A stretch of 24,591 nt of DNA from Clostridia bacterium (GCA_017453335.1 JAFTKI010000094.1:1-24591), one strand, 5' to 3'; shown: positions 6,547 to 14,648, numbered from the stretch's first letter. Numbers and translations: made by a program. The notes: generated from the sequence alone by a model not told the origin.

Positions 6547-7784
6547 TTGGTTTCTCCTCTCAAATTCTTGCGATATTCCAATGGATTCATCTGATATTTT
6601 TTGCGGAACGCCGTACGGAAAAAGCTCTCATTTTCATAGCCGACCCCTCGGATGATCTCGCCTACAGGCAAATCGGTTTCCAAAAGCAGCTTTGCGGCGG
6701 CAACGACACGCCGCTCGCGCAGCAAAGCCCCAAAGGTCGTTCCCGTCAAACGGCGAACCATCTGCCCCGCATAGACCTCGGTATAGCCCCACAGACCTGC
6801 AAGCTCGCTCAAATTCGCACTCGTCAGATAGACCGTCAGATACTCCTCCAGCATTGCCAACAGGCGCTCGCTCCGAACAGGCGAGGAAAGCGGCTCCGCA
6901 ATCAGATCCGATCCCAAGACCTCCTCCAACGTAGGGATCGACGGCGCCGCGCCCATGCGCGACACGGTAATGGCAGAGGCACAGGAGGCGGTTCGCAGGA
7001 TGGCACCGATCGGCTCGCGTCTTGCAAGTCCTGCCACAAAATAGCCCGTGAATGTATCTCCCGCCGCAGTGGTGTCCACGGCAGGCACCCGAAAGATCGG
7101 ATGCCGTACGGTCTGCGCCGCATCGCTGTAAATACAGCCTTTTTTGCCAAGAGTCAGCATGACCTTCAGCTTCGGATACTGCGTTTTGAAGAACTGCAAT
7201 GCCTCCTCTGCCGAGGCTTTTGACGAGATCGCTTTTGCCTCGATCTCGTTCAGGATCAGATAGGTGAGCTTTTTCAGATCAAGAGCCAAAATTCTTTCGT
7301 TGCAGGGCGAGGGATTTAGCACGATCTGCATTCCCTTGCGGTGTGCCGCCGTAACAAGATACTCGGGCTCGCTGATCTCGTTTTGCAAAACCAGCAGGTC
7401 CCCCTGTGAAAAGTGCGACAGCGTCTGATCGATCTGTTCGCGCGTTACACACTCGTTGGAGCCGGGATACAGGAAGATCGAATTTTCTCCCTCGCGGCTG
7501 ACTTGGATGATCGCATGACCGTTCTTTTCCGCAACCGTTTGCAAAAACGAGGTGTCCACACCATTCGCATCCAGCAGTTCGCGCAAAAAGTCACCGCCCT
7601 CGCCCATGCACCCTGCGTGACATACCCGAACCCCCGCACGAGCCAGCGCAATCGATTGGTTCAGTCCCTTACCGCCCGCGAACACCGACATGGCACTCGT
7701 GGTTTCGGTTTCTCCCGCCTGTACGATATGATCCAGCGAATAAACGTAATCAATGTTACAGGAACCAAAATTCAAGATCTTCAT
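6540..7784 (-). CDS. PfkB/ribokinase-like carbohydrate kinase fused to a C-terminal AraC-type DNA-binding domain
   Basis: This 414-residue protein has two parts. Residues 1 to about 295 form a PfkB kinase: 'NFGSCNIDYVY' at the start, signature 1 'AGGKGLNQSIALARAG' (about 36-51), and signature 2 'DTTAAGDTFTGY' with the catalytic Asp near 243. Residues about 305-410 form a full AraC HTH domain: the first helix-turn-helix near 'LSELAGLWGYTEVYAGQMVRRLTG', and the second 'PVGEIIRGVGYENESFFRTAFRKKY' ending 'NPLEYRK'. The ATG at 7782-7784 is preferred over the in-frame GTG at 7793, because GAGGTG is the ribosome binding site. The kinase probably phosphorylates the ribose released by the overlapping downstream nucleoside hydrolase. 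The DNA-binding tail suggests it also controls transcription in response to sugar. Neither role is proven. Confidence 0.9.
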   Translation of the reverse strand: MKILNFGSCNIDYVYSLDHIVQAGETETTSAMSVFAGGKGLNQSIALARAGVRVCHAGCMGEGGDFLRELLDANGVDTSFLQTVAEKNGHAIIQVSREGENSIFLYPGSNECVTREQIDQTLSHFSQGDLLVLQNEISEPEYLVTAAHRKGMQIVLNPSPCNERILALDLKKLTYLILNEIEAKAISSKASAEEALQFFKTQYPKLKVMLTLGKKGCIYSDAAQTVRHPIFRVPAVDTTAAGDTFTGYFVAGLARREPIGAILRTASCASAITVSRMGAAPSIPTLEEVLGSDLIAEPLSSPVRSERLLAMLEEYLTVYLTSANLSELAGLWGYTEVYAGQMVRRLTGTTFGALLRERRVVAAAKLLLETDLPVGEIIRGVGYENESFFRTAFRKKYQMNPLEYRKNLRGETKC

Positions 7785-7804
7785 ATCTCTCACCTCTTTT
7801 CTTC

Positions 7805-7833
7805 ATTATAGCATACCGAAAAGAATAAAACAA
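7805..7833 (-). promoter_or_regulatory. Promoter of the kinase-AraC / nucleoside hydrolase operon
   Basis: On the minus strand, TATAAT (7805-7810) with an extended TGC lies 17 nt from a weak -35, TTGTTT (7828-7833). The -35 falls in the T tract of the preceding gene's terminator. A weak -35 fits a promoter that needs an activator, such as the AraC domain of its own product. Confidence 0.65.
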
Positions 7834-7860
7834 GGTCTGTTTTTTTGCAAAAACAGACCT
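7821..7860 (-). terminator. Intrinsic terminator of the ZIP transporter gene
   Basis: AGGTCTGTTTTT (7833-7844) pairs with AAAAACAGACCT (7849-7860) in a 12-bp stem. On the minus strand it is followed by TGTTTTATTCTT. It lies 6 nt after the transporter's stop codon. Confidence 0.85.
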
Positions 7861-7866
7861 ATTTTA

Positions 7867-8619
7867 TTATCCGAGCAACACATCGGTCACCAGCATCAGG
7901 CAAAAGCCGACCAACAAAGCGTAGGTCGCGCCGCGCTCGTGTCCGTGCGCGTGGGTTTCGGGAATCATCTCGTCGCTGATCACATACAGCATCGTCCCGC
8001 CCGCAAATGCCAGCGCAAAGGGCAGAATAAAGGATGCCACGCTCACGGCAAAATAGCCGATCAGCGTTCCCACGACCTCAACAAGACCCGTCATCATCGC
8101 CAGGAAAAAGGTTCTGCCGGGCTTCACGCCTGCCGCCAGCATCGGACCGATGATCACCATTCCTTCGGGTATATTCTGCAGTGCGATACCGCCCGCAATG
8201 ATCAACGCCTGCGTGCTGTCACCCGAGCCAAAGCCTACACCTGCGGCAATTCCTTCGGGCAGATTGTGAATGGCAATGGCGGTGACGAACAGCAGTACCT
8301 TTCCGATATCCTTGTTATGATGCGACTCGGTGTCAACGCCTGCCAGCTTGTGCAGGTGCGGTACCACCTTGTCGATCAGGTTCAGGCACAAAGCACCCGC
8401 AAAGATCCCCGCCACGGTGACCAAAATCCCGTAGTCGCCGCCGTATTCCAGCGACGGAATGATCAACCCAAGCACTGCCGCCGCCAGCATCACGCCTGCG
8501 GCAAACGACAGCACGATATCCGAAAAGGTGTGCGAGATCTTTTTGAACAAAAAGCCGATCACGGCACCAATCACGGTCGCACCGCCCACACCAAGCGCCG
8601 TTAACAATACCATATCCAT
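7867..8619 (-). CDS. ZIP family divalent metal transporter
   Basis: This 250-residue membrane protein should import zinc or a similar divalent metal. About eight hydrophobic segments are visible. The paired metal-site motifs are 'HNLPEG' (118-123) in TM4 and 'QNIPEG' (148-153) in TM5, typical of the GufA/ZupT branch. A His-rich loop (residues 88-102, 'HLHKLAGVDTESHH') lies between TM3 and TM4, and 'ETHAHGH' (221-227) lies in a later loop. The ATG at 8617-8619 has GGGAGGG 6 nt upstream; the ATG two codons later is possible. A TATAAT on the minus strand (8658-8663) can be its -10, but no good -35 is seen. It is monocistronic and ends in a strong terminator. Confidence 0.92.
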   Translation of the reverse strand: MDMVLLTALGVGGATVIGAVIGFLFKKISHTFSDIVLSFAAGVMLAAAVLGLIIPSLEYGGDYGILVTVAGIFAGALCLNLIDKVVPHLHKLAGVDTESHHNKDIGKVLLFVTAIAIHNLPEGIAAGVGFGSGDSTQALIIAGGIALQNIPEGMVIIGPMLAAGVKPGRTFFLAMMTGLVEVVGTLIGYFAVSVASFILPFALAFAGGTMLYVISDEMIPETHAHGHERGATYALLVGFCLMLVTDVLLG

Positions 8620-8707
8620 AAGAGTCCCTCCCTTACCGAATATCAGATTCTACTTTTATTATACTGCCAATGAAAGGAAAAATCCGTTGATTATTCAACA
8701 AATCAAC

Positions 8708-9166
8708 TTAAATTTTAATCTTTACCACAATTTTTTTAACAGGCGCGGGAATAGTTCCAAGTGCCATCCCCGGCTTGTGGATATCGTGTGGCAGGAAAAC
8801 ACCGTACTCTCCCGCATGCAGAATGGCACGAACAGGCTCGGCATGATCCTTGAAAAAGCAAGCATCTTTTTCGTCGGAGTACATACCCTCCGCCTCGGCA
8901 ACCGAGAGATCGGTCACCTCGATCACCTCAACACCACGCATCAGATATTGAATATCAATATAGCGTCTGTGTCCCTCAAAGCGAACGTGATCGGGAGGAT
9001 TGGTCTCATACTCCTGCACCATTGCAAAGAGGTCGCTTCCCTCCAATTCATAACGTCCAACGGGAAGATCCTCACGGGTAGCCTTCTCCAAAAAGGCAAA
9101 TGCCGCTTTGAAGCGCGGATGGATGCTCTCATAGTATGCGGTGTTTTTCAACGTGTCAAAAATCAT
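8708..9166 (-). CDS. YhcH/YjgK/YiaL family protein
   Basis: This 152-residue cupin-like protein belongs to the family that includes E. coli EbgC and YhcH. Members accompany beta-galactoside or sialic-acid catabolism genes and are thought to act on sugars, with a bound metal. Family features seen here are the start 'MIFDTLKN', 'GRYELEGSDLFAMVQEY' (37-53), 'EGHRRYIDIQYL' (64-75), and 'GEYGVFLPHDIHKPG' (118-132) with the conserved 'P-D-x-H' segment. The ATG has AAGGAG 7 nt upstream. It is transcribed alone from a strong promoter. No sialic acid genes are adjacent; a link to the GH2 enzyme is only a guess. Confidence 0.9.
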   Translation of the reverse strand: MIFDTLKNTAYYESIHPRFKAAFAFLEKATREDLPVGRYELEGSDLFAMVQEYETNPPDHVRFEGHRRYIDIQYLMRGVEVIEVTDLSVAEAEGMYSDEKDACFFKDHAEPVRAILHAGEYGVFLPHDIHKPGMALGTIPAPVKKIVVKIKI

Positions 9167-9196
9167 GTTTTTCTCCTTTGTAATCTTGATACTATG

Positions 9197-9226
9197 ATTA
9201 TATCACATCATACAAAGGAGTGTCAA
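9197..9226 (-). promoter_or_regulatory. Promoter of the YhcH-family gene
   Basis: On the minus strand, TTGACA (9221-9226), an 18-nt spacer and TATAAT (9197-9202) with an extended TGA. Both hexamers are perfect. Confidence 0.85.
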
Positions 9227-9279
9227 GTGCCGAAAAACAGCTCTTGCGATTTTTTGATACAACCGTTGGTTGATTTCTC

Positions 9280-9309
9280 TTGACAATCACTATTTTTCCA
9301 TACTATAAT
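9280..9309 (+). promoter_or_regulatory. Promoter of the lipoprotein gene
   Basis: TTGACA (9280-9285), an 18-nt spacer and TATAAT (9304-9309). It is one of the two promoters in the window without a TGN extension. It diverges from the YhcH promoter about 55 nt away. Confidence 0.85.
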
Positions 9310-9331
9310 AAAAGAAAAAAAGGAGATAATT

Positions 9332-9796
9332 ATGAAACGAATTTTTGGATTGATATTGCTTTTTTTGATTGTATTTACCGTGTTCGGTTGCAAAGCTCCG
9401 ACAGATTCCGCAACACCTCCTACCACCGATTCCGAAAATCCACCCCAAGTCGATCCACCGACACAAGCCCCCGCTCCGTCTGCGATGGAAATTGAGGACA
9501 TTCTGGAAGTTTACAATGAAAAGGGCGGCTACAATATTCAGCATTATGATGATAGCATGATAGCAACCATTGAAGGCAAGCTGATATTGGATGGCGAAAT
9601 CAAAGCGATCGTGCATATTACCAAGTCCCCGGAGTGGACGTACATTTATAAGTTTTCAATCGAATCCGACGCAATTTGGCTTGAAGAAAACCGCAACGCC
9701 TTTGTGGCAAGCCTTGAAAACGGAAGCTGTATCAGGGACGGAAAAATTGTGATCTACGGAAATTCCGATGTGATCAAAACATTGATTGAAGAGTAA
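9332..9796 (+). CDS. Small secreted lipoprotein of unknown function
   Basis: This is a 154-residue protein with a classic lipoprotein signal: 'MKR', a hydrophobic core (4-18) and the lipobox 'VFGC' with Cys20 as the lipidation site. A Pro/Thr-rich low-complexity linker follows (about 22-50, 'PTDSATPPTTDSENPPQVD'). The globular remainder (about 51-154) is mixed alpha/beta with no motif I recognise. It should be anchored to the outer face of the membrane. The ATG has AAGGAGAT (9320-9327) upstream. It is transcribed alone. A MITE-like element starts 17 nt after the stop, and its hairpins may serve as the transcript end. Confidence 0.82.
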   Translation: MKRIFGLILLFLIVFTVFGCKAPTDSATPPTTDSENPPQVDPPTQAPAPSAMEIEDILEVYNEKGGYNIQHYDDSMIATIEGKLILDGEIKAIVHITKSPEWTYIYKFSIESDAIWLEENRNAFVASLENGSCIRDGKIVIYGNSDVIKTLIEE

Positions 9797-9813
9797 AAAT
9801 ATATTTACTACAG

Positions 9814-10027
9814 TAACACCTCATCCGCCTCGTACCTCGGCACCTTCTCCTCAAGGAGAAGGCTCTCAAAGTTCTCCACCCGAAAAAAGCATTCATAATG
9901 TTCTACTAAAAATTCTTCTATTTATAGAATACATGGGGATTCAAGATGGCTATACGCCGATCGAGGGATTCATAGAAGCCTTCTCCTTGAGGAGAAGGTG
10001 TCAGCGTAGCTGACGGATGAGGTGTTA
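9814..10027. mobile_element. MITE-like element with 14-bp perfect terminal inverted repeats, copy 2
   Basis: The ends are TAACACCTCATCCG (9814-9827) and its exact inverse CGGATGAGGTGTTA (10014-10027). Inside each end is the hairpin block CACCTTCTCC-TCAA-GGAGAAGGCT (9841-9864) or its inverse (9977-10000). The 214-bp element has a non-coding centre and shares its design with the element at 2284-2508. It occupies most of the gap between the lipoprotein gene and the convergent five-gene operon. Confidence 0.75.
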
Positions 10028-10029
10028 TG

Positions 10030-10069
10030 ATGTATAAAGCAAAGCAGGCTTGCAAACAAGCCTGCTTTG
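10030..10069 (-). terminator. Intrinsic terminator of the five-gene operon
   Basis: A 13-bp stem, CAAAGCAGGCTTG (10040-10052) with CAAGCCTGCTTTG (10057-10069), has a CAAA loop. On the minus strand it is followed by CTTTATAC. It lies 6 nt beyond the stop of the last gene of the operon. Confidence 0.8.
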
Positions 10070-10075
10070 TTCATA

Positions 10076-11203
10076 TTAGTCAAACAGCTCCAGCAAATAC
10101 CGCAATCCAACCTCGGTACCCACGGGCAAGGATTCCTTTTCAATCGATTCCTCTCGCGTGTGGGAGCCCGCTCCCGAAAAGACACCTACGCAAAGCGCGG
10201 GGATCCCCAGCGACAAGGGAATGTTGCAATCGGTCGAGGCGGATTTGCGCACGGTTTCCGTCCCCATCACATCCAGAACCACTTGACGGTAGGCATCGGT
10301 CAGAGCCTCGATAGCCGAAAGATCAACCTCCCCCATACAGGGACGCTCGCCAATCATTTTTACCGACAGATCTACGCCGCGTGCTCTTGCCGCTTCAAAA
10401 ATACGGTTGAAATTCTCTTGCATGATCGCCAAAGCCTCCCTACTGTCCGAGCGATACTCGCACAGCATCACAGCGTTTTGCGCGATGGTATTGACCGATG
10501 TTCCGCCCGAAGCGGTACCCACATTGTAGGTGGTTCGGCTGCTGCCGATGCGCGGCACCTTGATGGAATAGATCTCGGAAATGATCCGTGCAAGCTCTGC
10601 AAGCGCGTTTTTGTTTCCAAATGCTTGGTAGGAATGTCCGCCCTCGGTGCGCACCTCAACCTCATAGCGGTGAGAGCCCACGCATCGGTCATTCACGTTC
10701 CCCAAGTGGCTGTCAAAGGAAATGAACCGCGAAATCCTGCCCGCAAAATCCCGAAAAATCTGTCGCGTTCCCTTCAGATTTCCCAAGCCCTCCTCGCAGG
10801 AGTTGCAAACGAACAGCACTCCCGACTTTGGTACGATCTTGTTTTCCAAAAAATACTTTGCACACAAGAGCAGTACCGAAAGACTTGCCGTGTCGTCTCC
10901 CACACCGGGCGAAAAGATCCGTTCGCCGTCATCAAAATACGGCATCGGCTCAGTGTCGGGAAACACCGTGTCAGTATGCGCCACAACCGCCGTGATCGCT
11001 CGGCTGTTCTCGCAGCCGATGGGGCAAACAACGTTTTTGGCTTCGTCGATATACACGCCCTCGGCGCCCGCGCGCTTCAGCCATGCCTTGCAATATGCCG
11101 CGCGTGTTTCCTCGTGATGCGAGGGCGCGGGAATGGCGCACAGCTCCTTCAGCGTTTCAAACAGGAGCACGCGATTTTCCTCAATATACTTTCTAATCTG
11201 CAT
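10076..11203 (-). CDS. M20 family metallopeptidase (PepT/M42-like group), last gene of operon
   Basis: This 375-residue zinc hydrolase likely cleaves short peptides or N-acyl amino acids. M20 residues are visible: the His and Asp of 'VAHTDTVFPD' (about 76 and 78), the bridging Asp in 'GVGDDTASLSVLL' (about 103), the Glu pair in 'NSCEEGLGN' (about 137-138), 'FDSHLG' (about 164), the dimer-domain His in 'GGHSYQAFG', and a late His in 'GAGSHTREE'. The ATG at 11201-11203 is 15 nt after the upstream gene's stop. No real Shine-Dalgarno sequence precedes it (only AAGTTGTGAT), so its translation probably depends on coupling. An in-frame GTG at 11212 is an alternative. It is adjacent to another M20 gene but differs from it enough to be a separate subfamily, not a recent duplicate. 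Confidence 0.88.
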   Translation of the reverse strand: MQIRKYIEENRVLLFETLKELCAIPAPSHHEETRAAYCKAWLKRAGAEGVYIDEAKNVVCPIGCENSRAITAVVAHTDTVFPDTEPMPYFDDGERIFSPGVGDDTASLSVLLLCAKYFLENKIVPKSGVLFVCNSCEEGLGNLKGTRQIFRDFAGRISRFISFDSHLGNVNDRCVGSHRYEVEVRTEGGHSYQAFGNKNALAELARIISEIYSIKVPRIGSSRTTYNVGTASGGTSVNTIAQNAVMLCEYRSDSREALAIMQENFNRIFEAARARGVDLSVKMIGERPCMGEVDLSAIEALTDAYRQVVLDVMGTETVRKSASTDCNIPLSLGIPALCVGVFSGAGSHTREESIEKESLPVGTEVGLRYLLELFD

Positions 11204-11218
11204 TTTTATCACAACTTT

Positions 11219-12367
11219 TTAAATTTCTGCCACTACGGCAGCGATCCGCTTTGCCGATTCGGCAAGCGAACAAAGTTCAATATACTCGTCCACCGAATGA
11301 ATGTTTCGTCCCTCGGTACCAATACAATCCACGCAAGGAATCCCCGCTTCGGTAATGTACGCCGCATCCGAGCCGCTGGGACATTCCCGCGCGGCAAGAA
11401 CAGGCAAGCCGACGCTTTGATAGATCTCGTTCATTTTGGCAAGCAGAGCCTCATTTTGCTCACACAGCGGCATTGCAGGACGGAAATTGATCTCGGTGTA
11501 TTCGCAACTGCAGCCGTCGATCCGATAGGTATGGGCGATACGGCGCACCTTCTCCCGTGCAACGTGCAACTGGTCCTTATTTCCAAAACGAATATCGGCA
11601 ACGAACTCACACTCCTCGGCAACAGTATTTGCCACCGTTCCGCCGTGAATCAACCCGCAGTTGCAGGTCAGCCCGTTCCGATCCTTCATCTTTTCCAAGC
11701 GCAGGATCTTGCTTGCCGCCTCGGCGATCGCATTCGCGGCATCATAACAGCGCGAGGAGTGAAGTGCCTTTCCGCGCACCTTGAAGCGGTATTGCAAAAT
11801 CCCCTTACGGATCAGCGCGGCGGTTCCCGAAAGATGTCCCTCCAGATTCAAAAAAGCAATCGCGTCCTTGGATTTTTCGCACATATACGCGATCGTTGCC
11901 TTGTTGCTGGTACGGCTGCCCGTCTCCTCGTCGGTCTGCAAAATCAGATGAACGGGACGTGACGAAAACCCACACTGTGCCAGCGCATCCATCGCCATGA
12001 ATGCGGCAACCACGCCGCCCTTGCAGTCCATTACCCCGGGACCGTACATTCTTTTATCATCCCGACGCACCGCGGGCGAACCAAACGATCCCACGGGGTG
12101 CACCGTATCAATATGTCCCGACAAAACGATCGGAGCCGTCTTGGCGTGAGGATTCAAGGTGATAGTGACCACATCCCCCGCGCGTTCCTGCGAAGCAATC
12201 TCGATCTCCCATCCGCGCGCCTTTGCCATGCGCACAAAGTACAAGCCCACAGCATCCACGCGTGCCTTATCCGCAGTCGGGCTTTCCAGATTGCATACGT
12301 CCTCCAGAATATTCAAATATTCATCATTGATCTCATCAATTTTCAGCAGTACGTCTTGGCAATTCAT
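11219..12367 (-). CDS. M20 family metallopeptidase (ArgE/DapE/CPG2-like)
   Basis: This 382-residue protein is related to acetylornithine deacetylase, succinyl-diaminopimelate desuccinylase and carboxypeptidase G2. Zinc ligands are visible: His85 and Asp87 in 'LSGHIDTVHP', Asp114 in 'GPGVMDCKGG', the catalytic Glu147-Glu148 in 'TDEETGS', Glu176 in 'NLEGH', and a late His in 'EGRNIHSVDEY'. The dimerisation domain with 'VRGKALHSS' is present. The whole arrangement is closest to CPG2-type exopeptidases. It starts 13 nt after the HAD gene stop with an AGGAG site. Substrate is unknown; the neighbouring genes do not point to arginine or lysine biosynthesis, so peptide or amide salvage is more likely. 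Confidence 0.9.
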   Translation of the reverse strand: MNCQDVLLKIDEINDEYLNILEDVCNLESPTADKARVDAVGLYFVRMAKARGWEIEIASQERAGDVVTITLNPHAKTAPIVLSGHIDTVHPVGSFGSPAVRRDDKRMYGPGVMDCKGGVVAAFMAMDALAQCGFSSRPVHLILQTDEETGSRTSNKATIAYMCEKSKDAIAFLNLEGHLSGTAALIRKGILQYRFKVRGKALHSSRCYDAANAIAEAASKILRLEKMKDRNGLTCNCGLIHGGTVANTVAEECEFVADIRFGNKDQLHVAREKVRRIAHTYRIDGCSCEYTEINFRPAMPLCEQNEALLAKMNEIYQSVGLPVLAARECPSGSDAAYITEAGIPCVDCIGTEGRNIHSVDEYIELCSLAESAKRIAAVVAEI

Positions 12368-12380
12368 GGTGTTCTCCTAT

Positions 12381-13046
12381 TTAGATCAGAGGAATCAGAC
12401 GAGCAAGCGTCTCGCCTTTTGCAATATATTCTGTGGACACCTCGGGCATTTGGTCGAGGCAGAAATTGTACGGATCATAGATTCCAACCGTGTGATAGCC
12501 TGCTCCTTTCGCCGTTTGCAGAGCAACGAACGAATCCTCAAAAACCCAGGTGCTATCCTTCTCGGTTTCCAGATAAGCGTGCGCCGCATCGAAAATGTCG
12601 GGATGCTCTTTCCCTTTTCCGATCTCACTGCAGGAAAAAATTCGAGTGAAGTATCGATCCAATTCATAACGGCGAAATATAATCGCCAAGAGGTCGGGAG
12701 CCGTTGCCGAAGCCACGCACATTTTCACGTCTCTCTGCTTCAAATGCTCCAAAAAATCCATAACGCCCGACTTCATCGGCACGTCCTTTTCATAAAACTC
12801 GGCGCACACATCGGTGGCAAACCGCCAAAGCTCGTCTCCGTCGGTTCCTATAGAACAGGTTTGATGCAACAGCTCCATCGCCTCACGCAAAGGCAGCGTT
12901 CGAATCGCTTGTTCGGTCACAGGATCGGGACGAAAGCTCCGATCCCCTTTATATTGTTCTCCAAAGCGCGCCCAAAGCACGTCCCAAACCATGAGCGAAT
13001 CCACCAGCGTTCCGTCCATGTCAAAAATTGCTCCGCTAATTTTCAT
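12381..13046 (-). CDS. HAD superfamily phosphatase (beta-phosphoglucomutase/phosphoglycolate phosphatase-like)
   Basis: This 221-residue HAD hydrolase probably dephosphorylates a small sugar or glycerol phosphate. Motif I is 'IFDMDGTLVDS' with nucleophile Asp9 and Asp11. Motif II is 'VASATAP', motif III the Lys in 'GKGKEHPDIF', and motif IV 'VFEDSF'. A helical cap (about 16-85) makes it subclass I. AGGGAGAG precedes the ATG. It lies 26 nt downstream of the GDPD gene, so it may act on the phosphorylated product of that enzyme (inference). Confidence 0.9.
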   Translation of the reverse strand: MKISGAIFDMDGTLVDSLMVWDVLWARFGEQYKGDRSFRPDPVTEQAIRTLPLREAMELLHQTCSIGTDGDELWRFATDVCAEFYEKDVPMKSGVMDFLEHLKQRDVKMCVASATAPDLLAIIFRRYELDRYFTRIFSCSEIGKGKEHPDIFDAAHAYLETEKDSTWVFEDSFVALQTAKGAGYHTVGIYDPYNFCLDQMPEVSTEYIAKGETLARLIPLI

Positions 13047-13072
13047 AATGCTCTCCCTTTACCCATTTACAG

Positions 13073-13921
13073 TCATTTGCCTTGCGTGTTTCTGAATCTT
13101 CGGTTGGTTTGCTCCAAAAAAAGTCGGAGCGCCAACGTCCAATCGGTCTGAATAATATCAAAATTCTTGTCTGCCAGCCAGCCCCAGCCGTTTTCCACGT
13201 CAAACGCGATCGCGGTATCGTCGGAATGTCGGGCGGAAAGCTGTGCCTTGTAATTGTAGATAATGCTGTTGACCCAAACCAGCTTGCCGTCCGCGTGCAA
13301 TTTTGCAATGTACGCATCACTGCAAAGCTCGGAAGCTTCCGTGTCAAACAGCACCTCCGCACCGATGTAATTGATGTTTCTTGATTTCAGCATCTCATGA
13401 AGCCCCTCGTCCTTATCGATGATCGGCAAATAGGCGATCTCGGGAGCATAAGACTCGATCAGATCCAGCATTTCCTTCGTGGGCGAGGTCTTTACAACGA
13501 TCTGATCAGCCATATCGTGTTTTCGGATCAGATCGGAAATTGCCTCGGGATGCTCCCAAAACTTATCCACGTTGATAAAGCAGCGCCCCCTGTAACGCGA
13601 AAAAATCTCATCCAATGTGCTAAGTCCCCACTCGGTTGCCACGCGGTCATAGTTGAGATAGCGAAGCTCGCGTATCTCATTGTCGTGAAGCTTGGGAATC
13701 TTCAAATCCACCCCAAGGTGACGCTTCTCCATTCCCGGATGGAAGCTGAACAGCGTGCCGTCAGCACTCATACTGGCATCGATCTCGATCATATCGGCGC
13801 CGTGACGCAATGCCGCATCATAAGCCGCGATCGTGTTACAGGGGATATTTCCGCCGCTGACACCGCGGTGAGCCACTATGATCACACGGTTTTGTGCCGC
13901 TTCATATAAATTCATTGACAT
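13073..13921 (-). CDS. Glycerophosphodiester phosphodiesterase family protein with altered active-site motifs
   Basis: This 282-residue TIM-barrel protein is of the GDPD family. The first catalytic His-Arg is present in 'VAHRGVSGG' (His18, Arg19), as are the metal-binding Glu46 and Asp48 in 'MIEIDAS'. Two signature positions differ: the usual 'PENT' is 'PCNT' (27-30), and the usual 'HD' after the second catalytic His is 'HPG' (His61-Pro62-Gly63). The canonical paralogue at 3891 keeps both. The substrate may therefore differ, or the activity may be weak. GGAGG lies 6 nt before the first ATG. The gene sits 50 nt downstream of the MBL gene and before the HAD phosphatase. Confidence 0.88.
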   Translation of the reverse strand: MSMNLYEAAQNRVIIVAHRGVSGGNIPCNTIAAYDAALRHGADMIEIDASMSADGTLFSFHPGMEKRHLGVDLKIPKLHDNEIRELRYLNYDRVATEWGLSTLDEIFSRYRGRCFINVDKFWEHPEAISDLIRKHDMADQIVVKTSPTKEMLDLIESYAPEIAYLPIIDKDEGLHEMLKSRNINYIGAEVLFDTEASELCSDAYIAKLHADGKLVWVNSIIYNYKAQLSARHSDDTAIAFDVENGWGWLADKNFDIIQTDWTLALRLFLEQTNRRFRNTQGK

Positions 13922-13971
13922 ACCAAACCTCCAAACTTCTGGTTCGCTTTACGCAAAGCTCTGCCTTTTAT

Positions 13972-14610
13972 TCACATCATTCTATCGGAGAGAACCTCCA
14001 AGCACTTCTCCAAATAAGCCCCCACCTCGCATTTACCCTCGGCAACACTGCCAAGCGGATCGTATTCATGCGCCGCAATGATCCGATCGATCTCCTTATG
14101 CTTCAGTTTTTCAATTGATTGGATATAAAGCTCGGGATACCGAACGCCGTTTCGGTATTTTCCGATCCCCCTCAGTTGGAGACAGTCGCCCGAAAGCAGC
14201 GTTTTTGTAGGAATATCCAAATATCCAACGCTGTTTTTTGTATGTCCCGGCAGGGAAATCACCTGCAATCGGTCAAGCAACACTTCCCCATCGGAGAGCG
14301 GCACTTCTTTTTGCAAAGCATGATCAAAAGATGCCCTGACAGGCGCCTTGGGAAAGCGCTCCGAAAGCCGACCGACACCGCCTGCATGGTCACCGTGCTC
14401 ATGTGTCAACAGCAAATATTTGATCTCGTTGTGCTCCAAGCAAAGCGCATCAAGTGCAGGAAGAATGTATCCGTCCACATCGGACGGATAGGTCGCGCTA
14501 TCAATGATCGCCGCCCCGAAATCGCTTTTTACAATATAAACGGTTGTGGTAAGATCCTCAAAAGGAATCAACAATCGATACAATCCCGCTCCCAAGGCTT
14601 CAAGTTTCAT
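13972..14610 (-). CDS. MBL-fold metallo-hydrolase, first gene of the operon
   Basis: This 212-residue metallo-beta-lactamase-fold enzyme belongs to the broad glyoxalase II-like group. Metal ligands are visible: 'LLTHEHGDHAGG' (His70, His72, Asp74, His75), His123 in 'SLPGHTKNSVGY', Asp142 in 'LLSGDCL' and His181 in 'IIAAHEYDP'. It is compact, lacks a signal peptide and has no extra domain. GAGG lies about 8 nt before the ATG. As the promoter-proximal gene it sets the expression of GDPD, HAD and the two M20 genes. The substrate cannot be assigned. Confidence 0.9.
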   Translation of the reverse strand: MKLEALGAGLYRLLIPFEDLTTTVYIVKSDFGAAIIDSATYPSDVDGYILPALDALCLEHNEIKYLLLTHEHGDHAGGVGRLSERFPKAPVRASFDHALQKEVPLSDGEVLLDRLQVISLPGHTKNSVGYLDIPTKTLLSGDCLQLRGIGKYRNGVRYPELYIQSIEKLKHKEIDRIIAAHEYDPLGSVAEGKCEVGAYLEKCLEVLSDRMM

Positions 14611-14648
14611 TTTTTATTCCTCATCATCTGTTTATTAAAGCCATGCCC

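Noticed and set aside
10067..11962. Plus-strand 631-codon frame across the two M20 genes
   Set aside because: It is antisense to two genes with intact zinc-ligand motifs and has no family resemblance or ribosome site.
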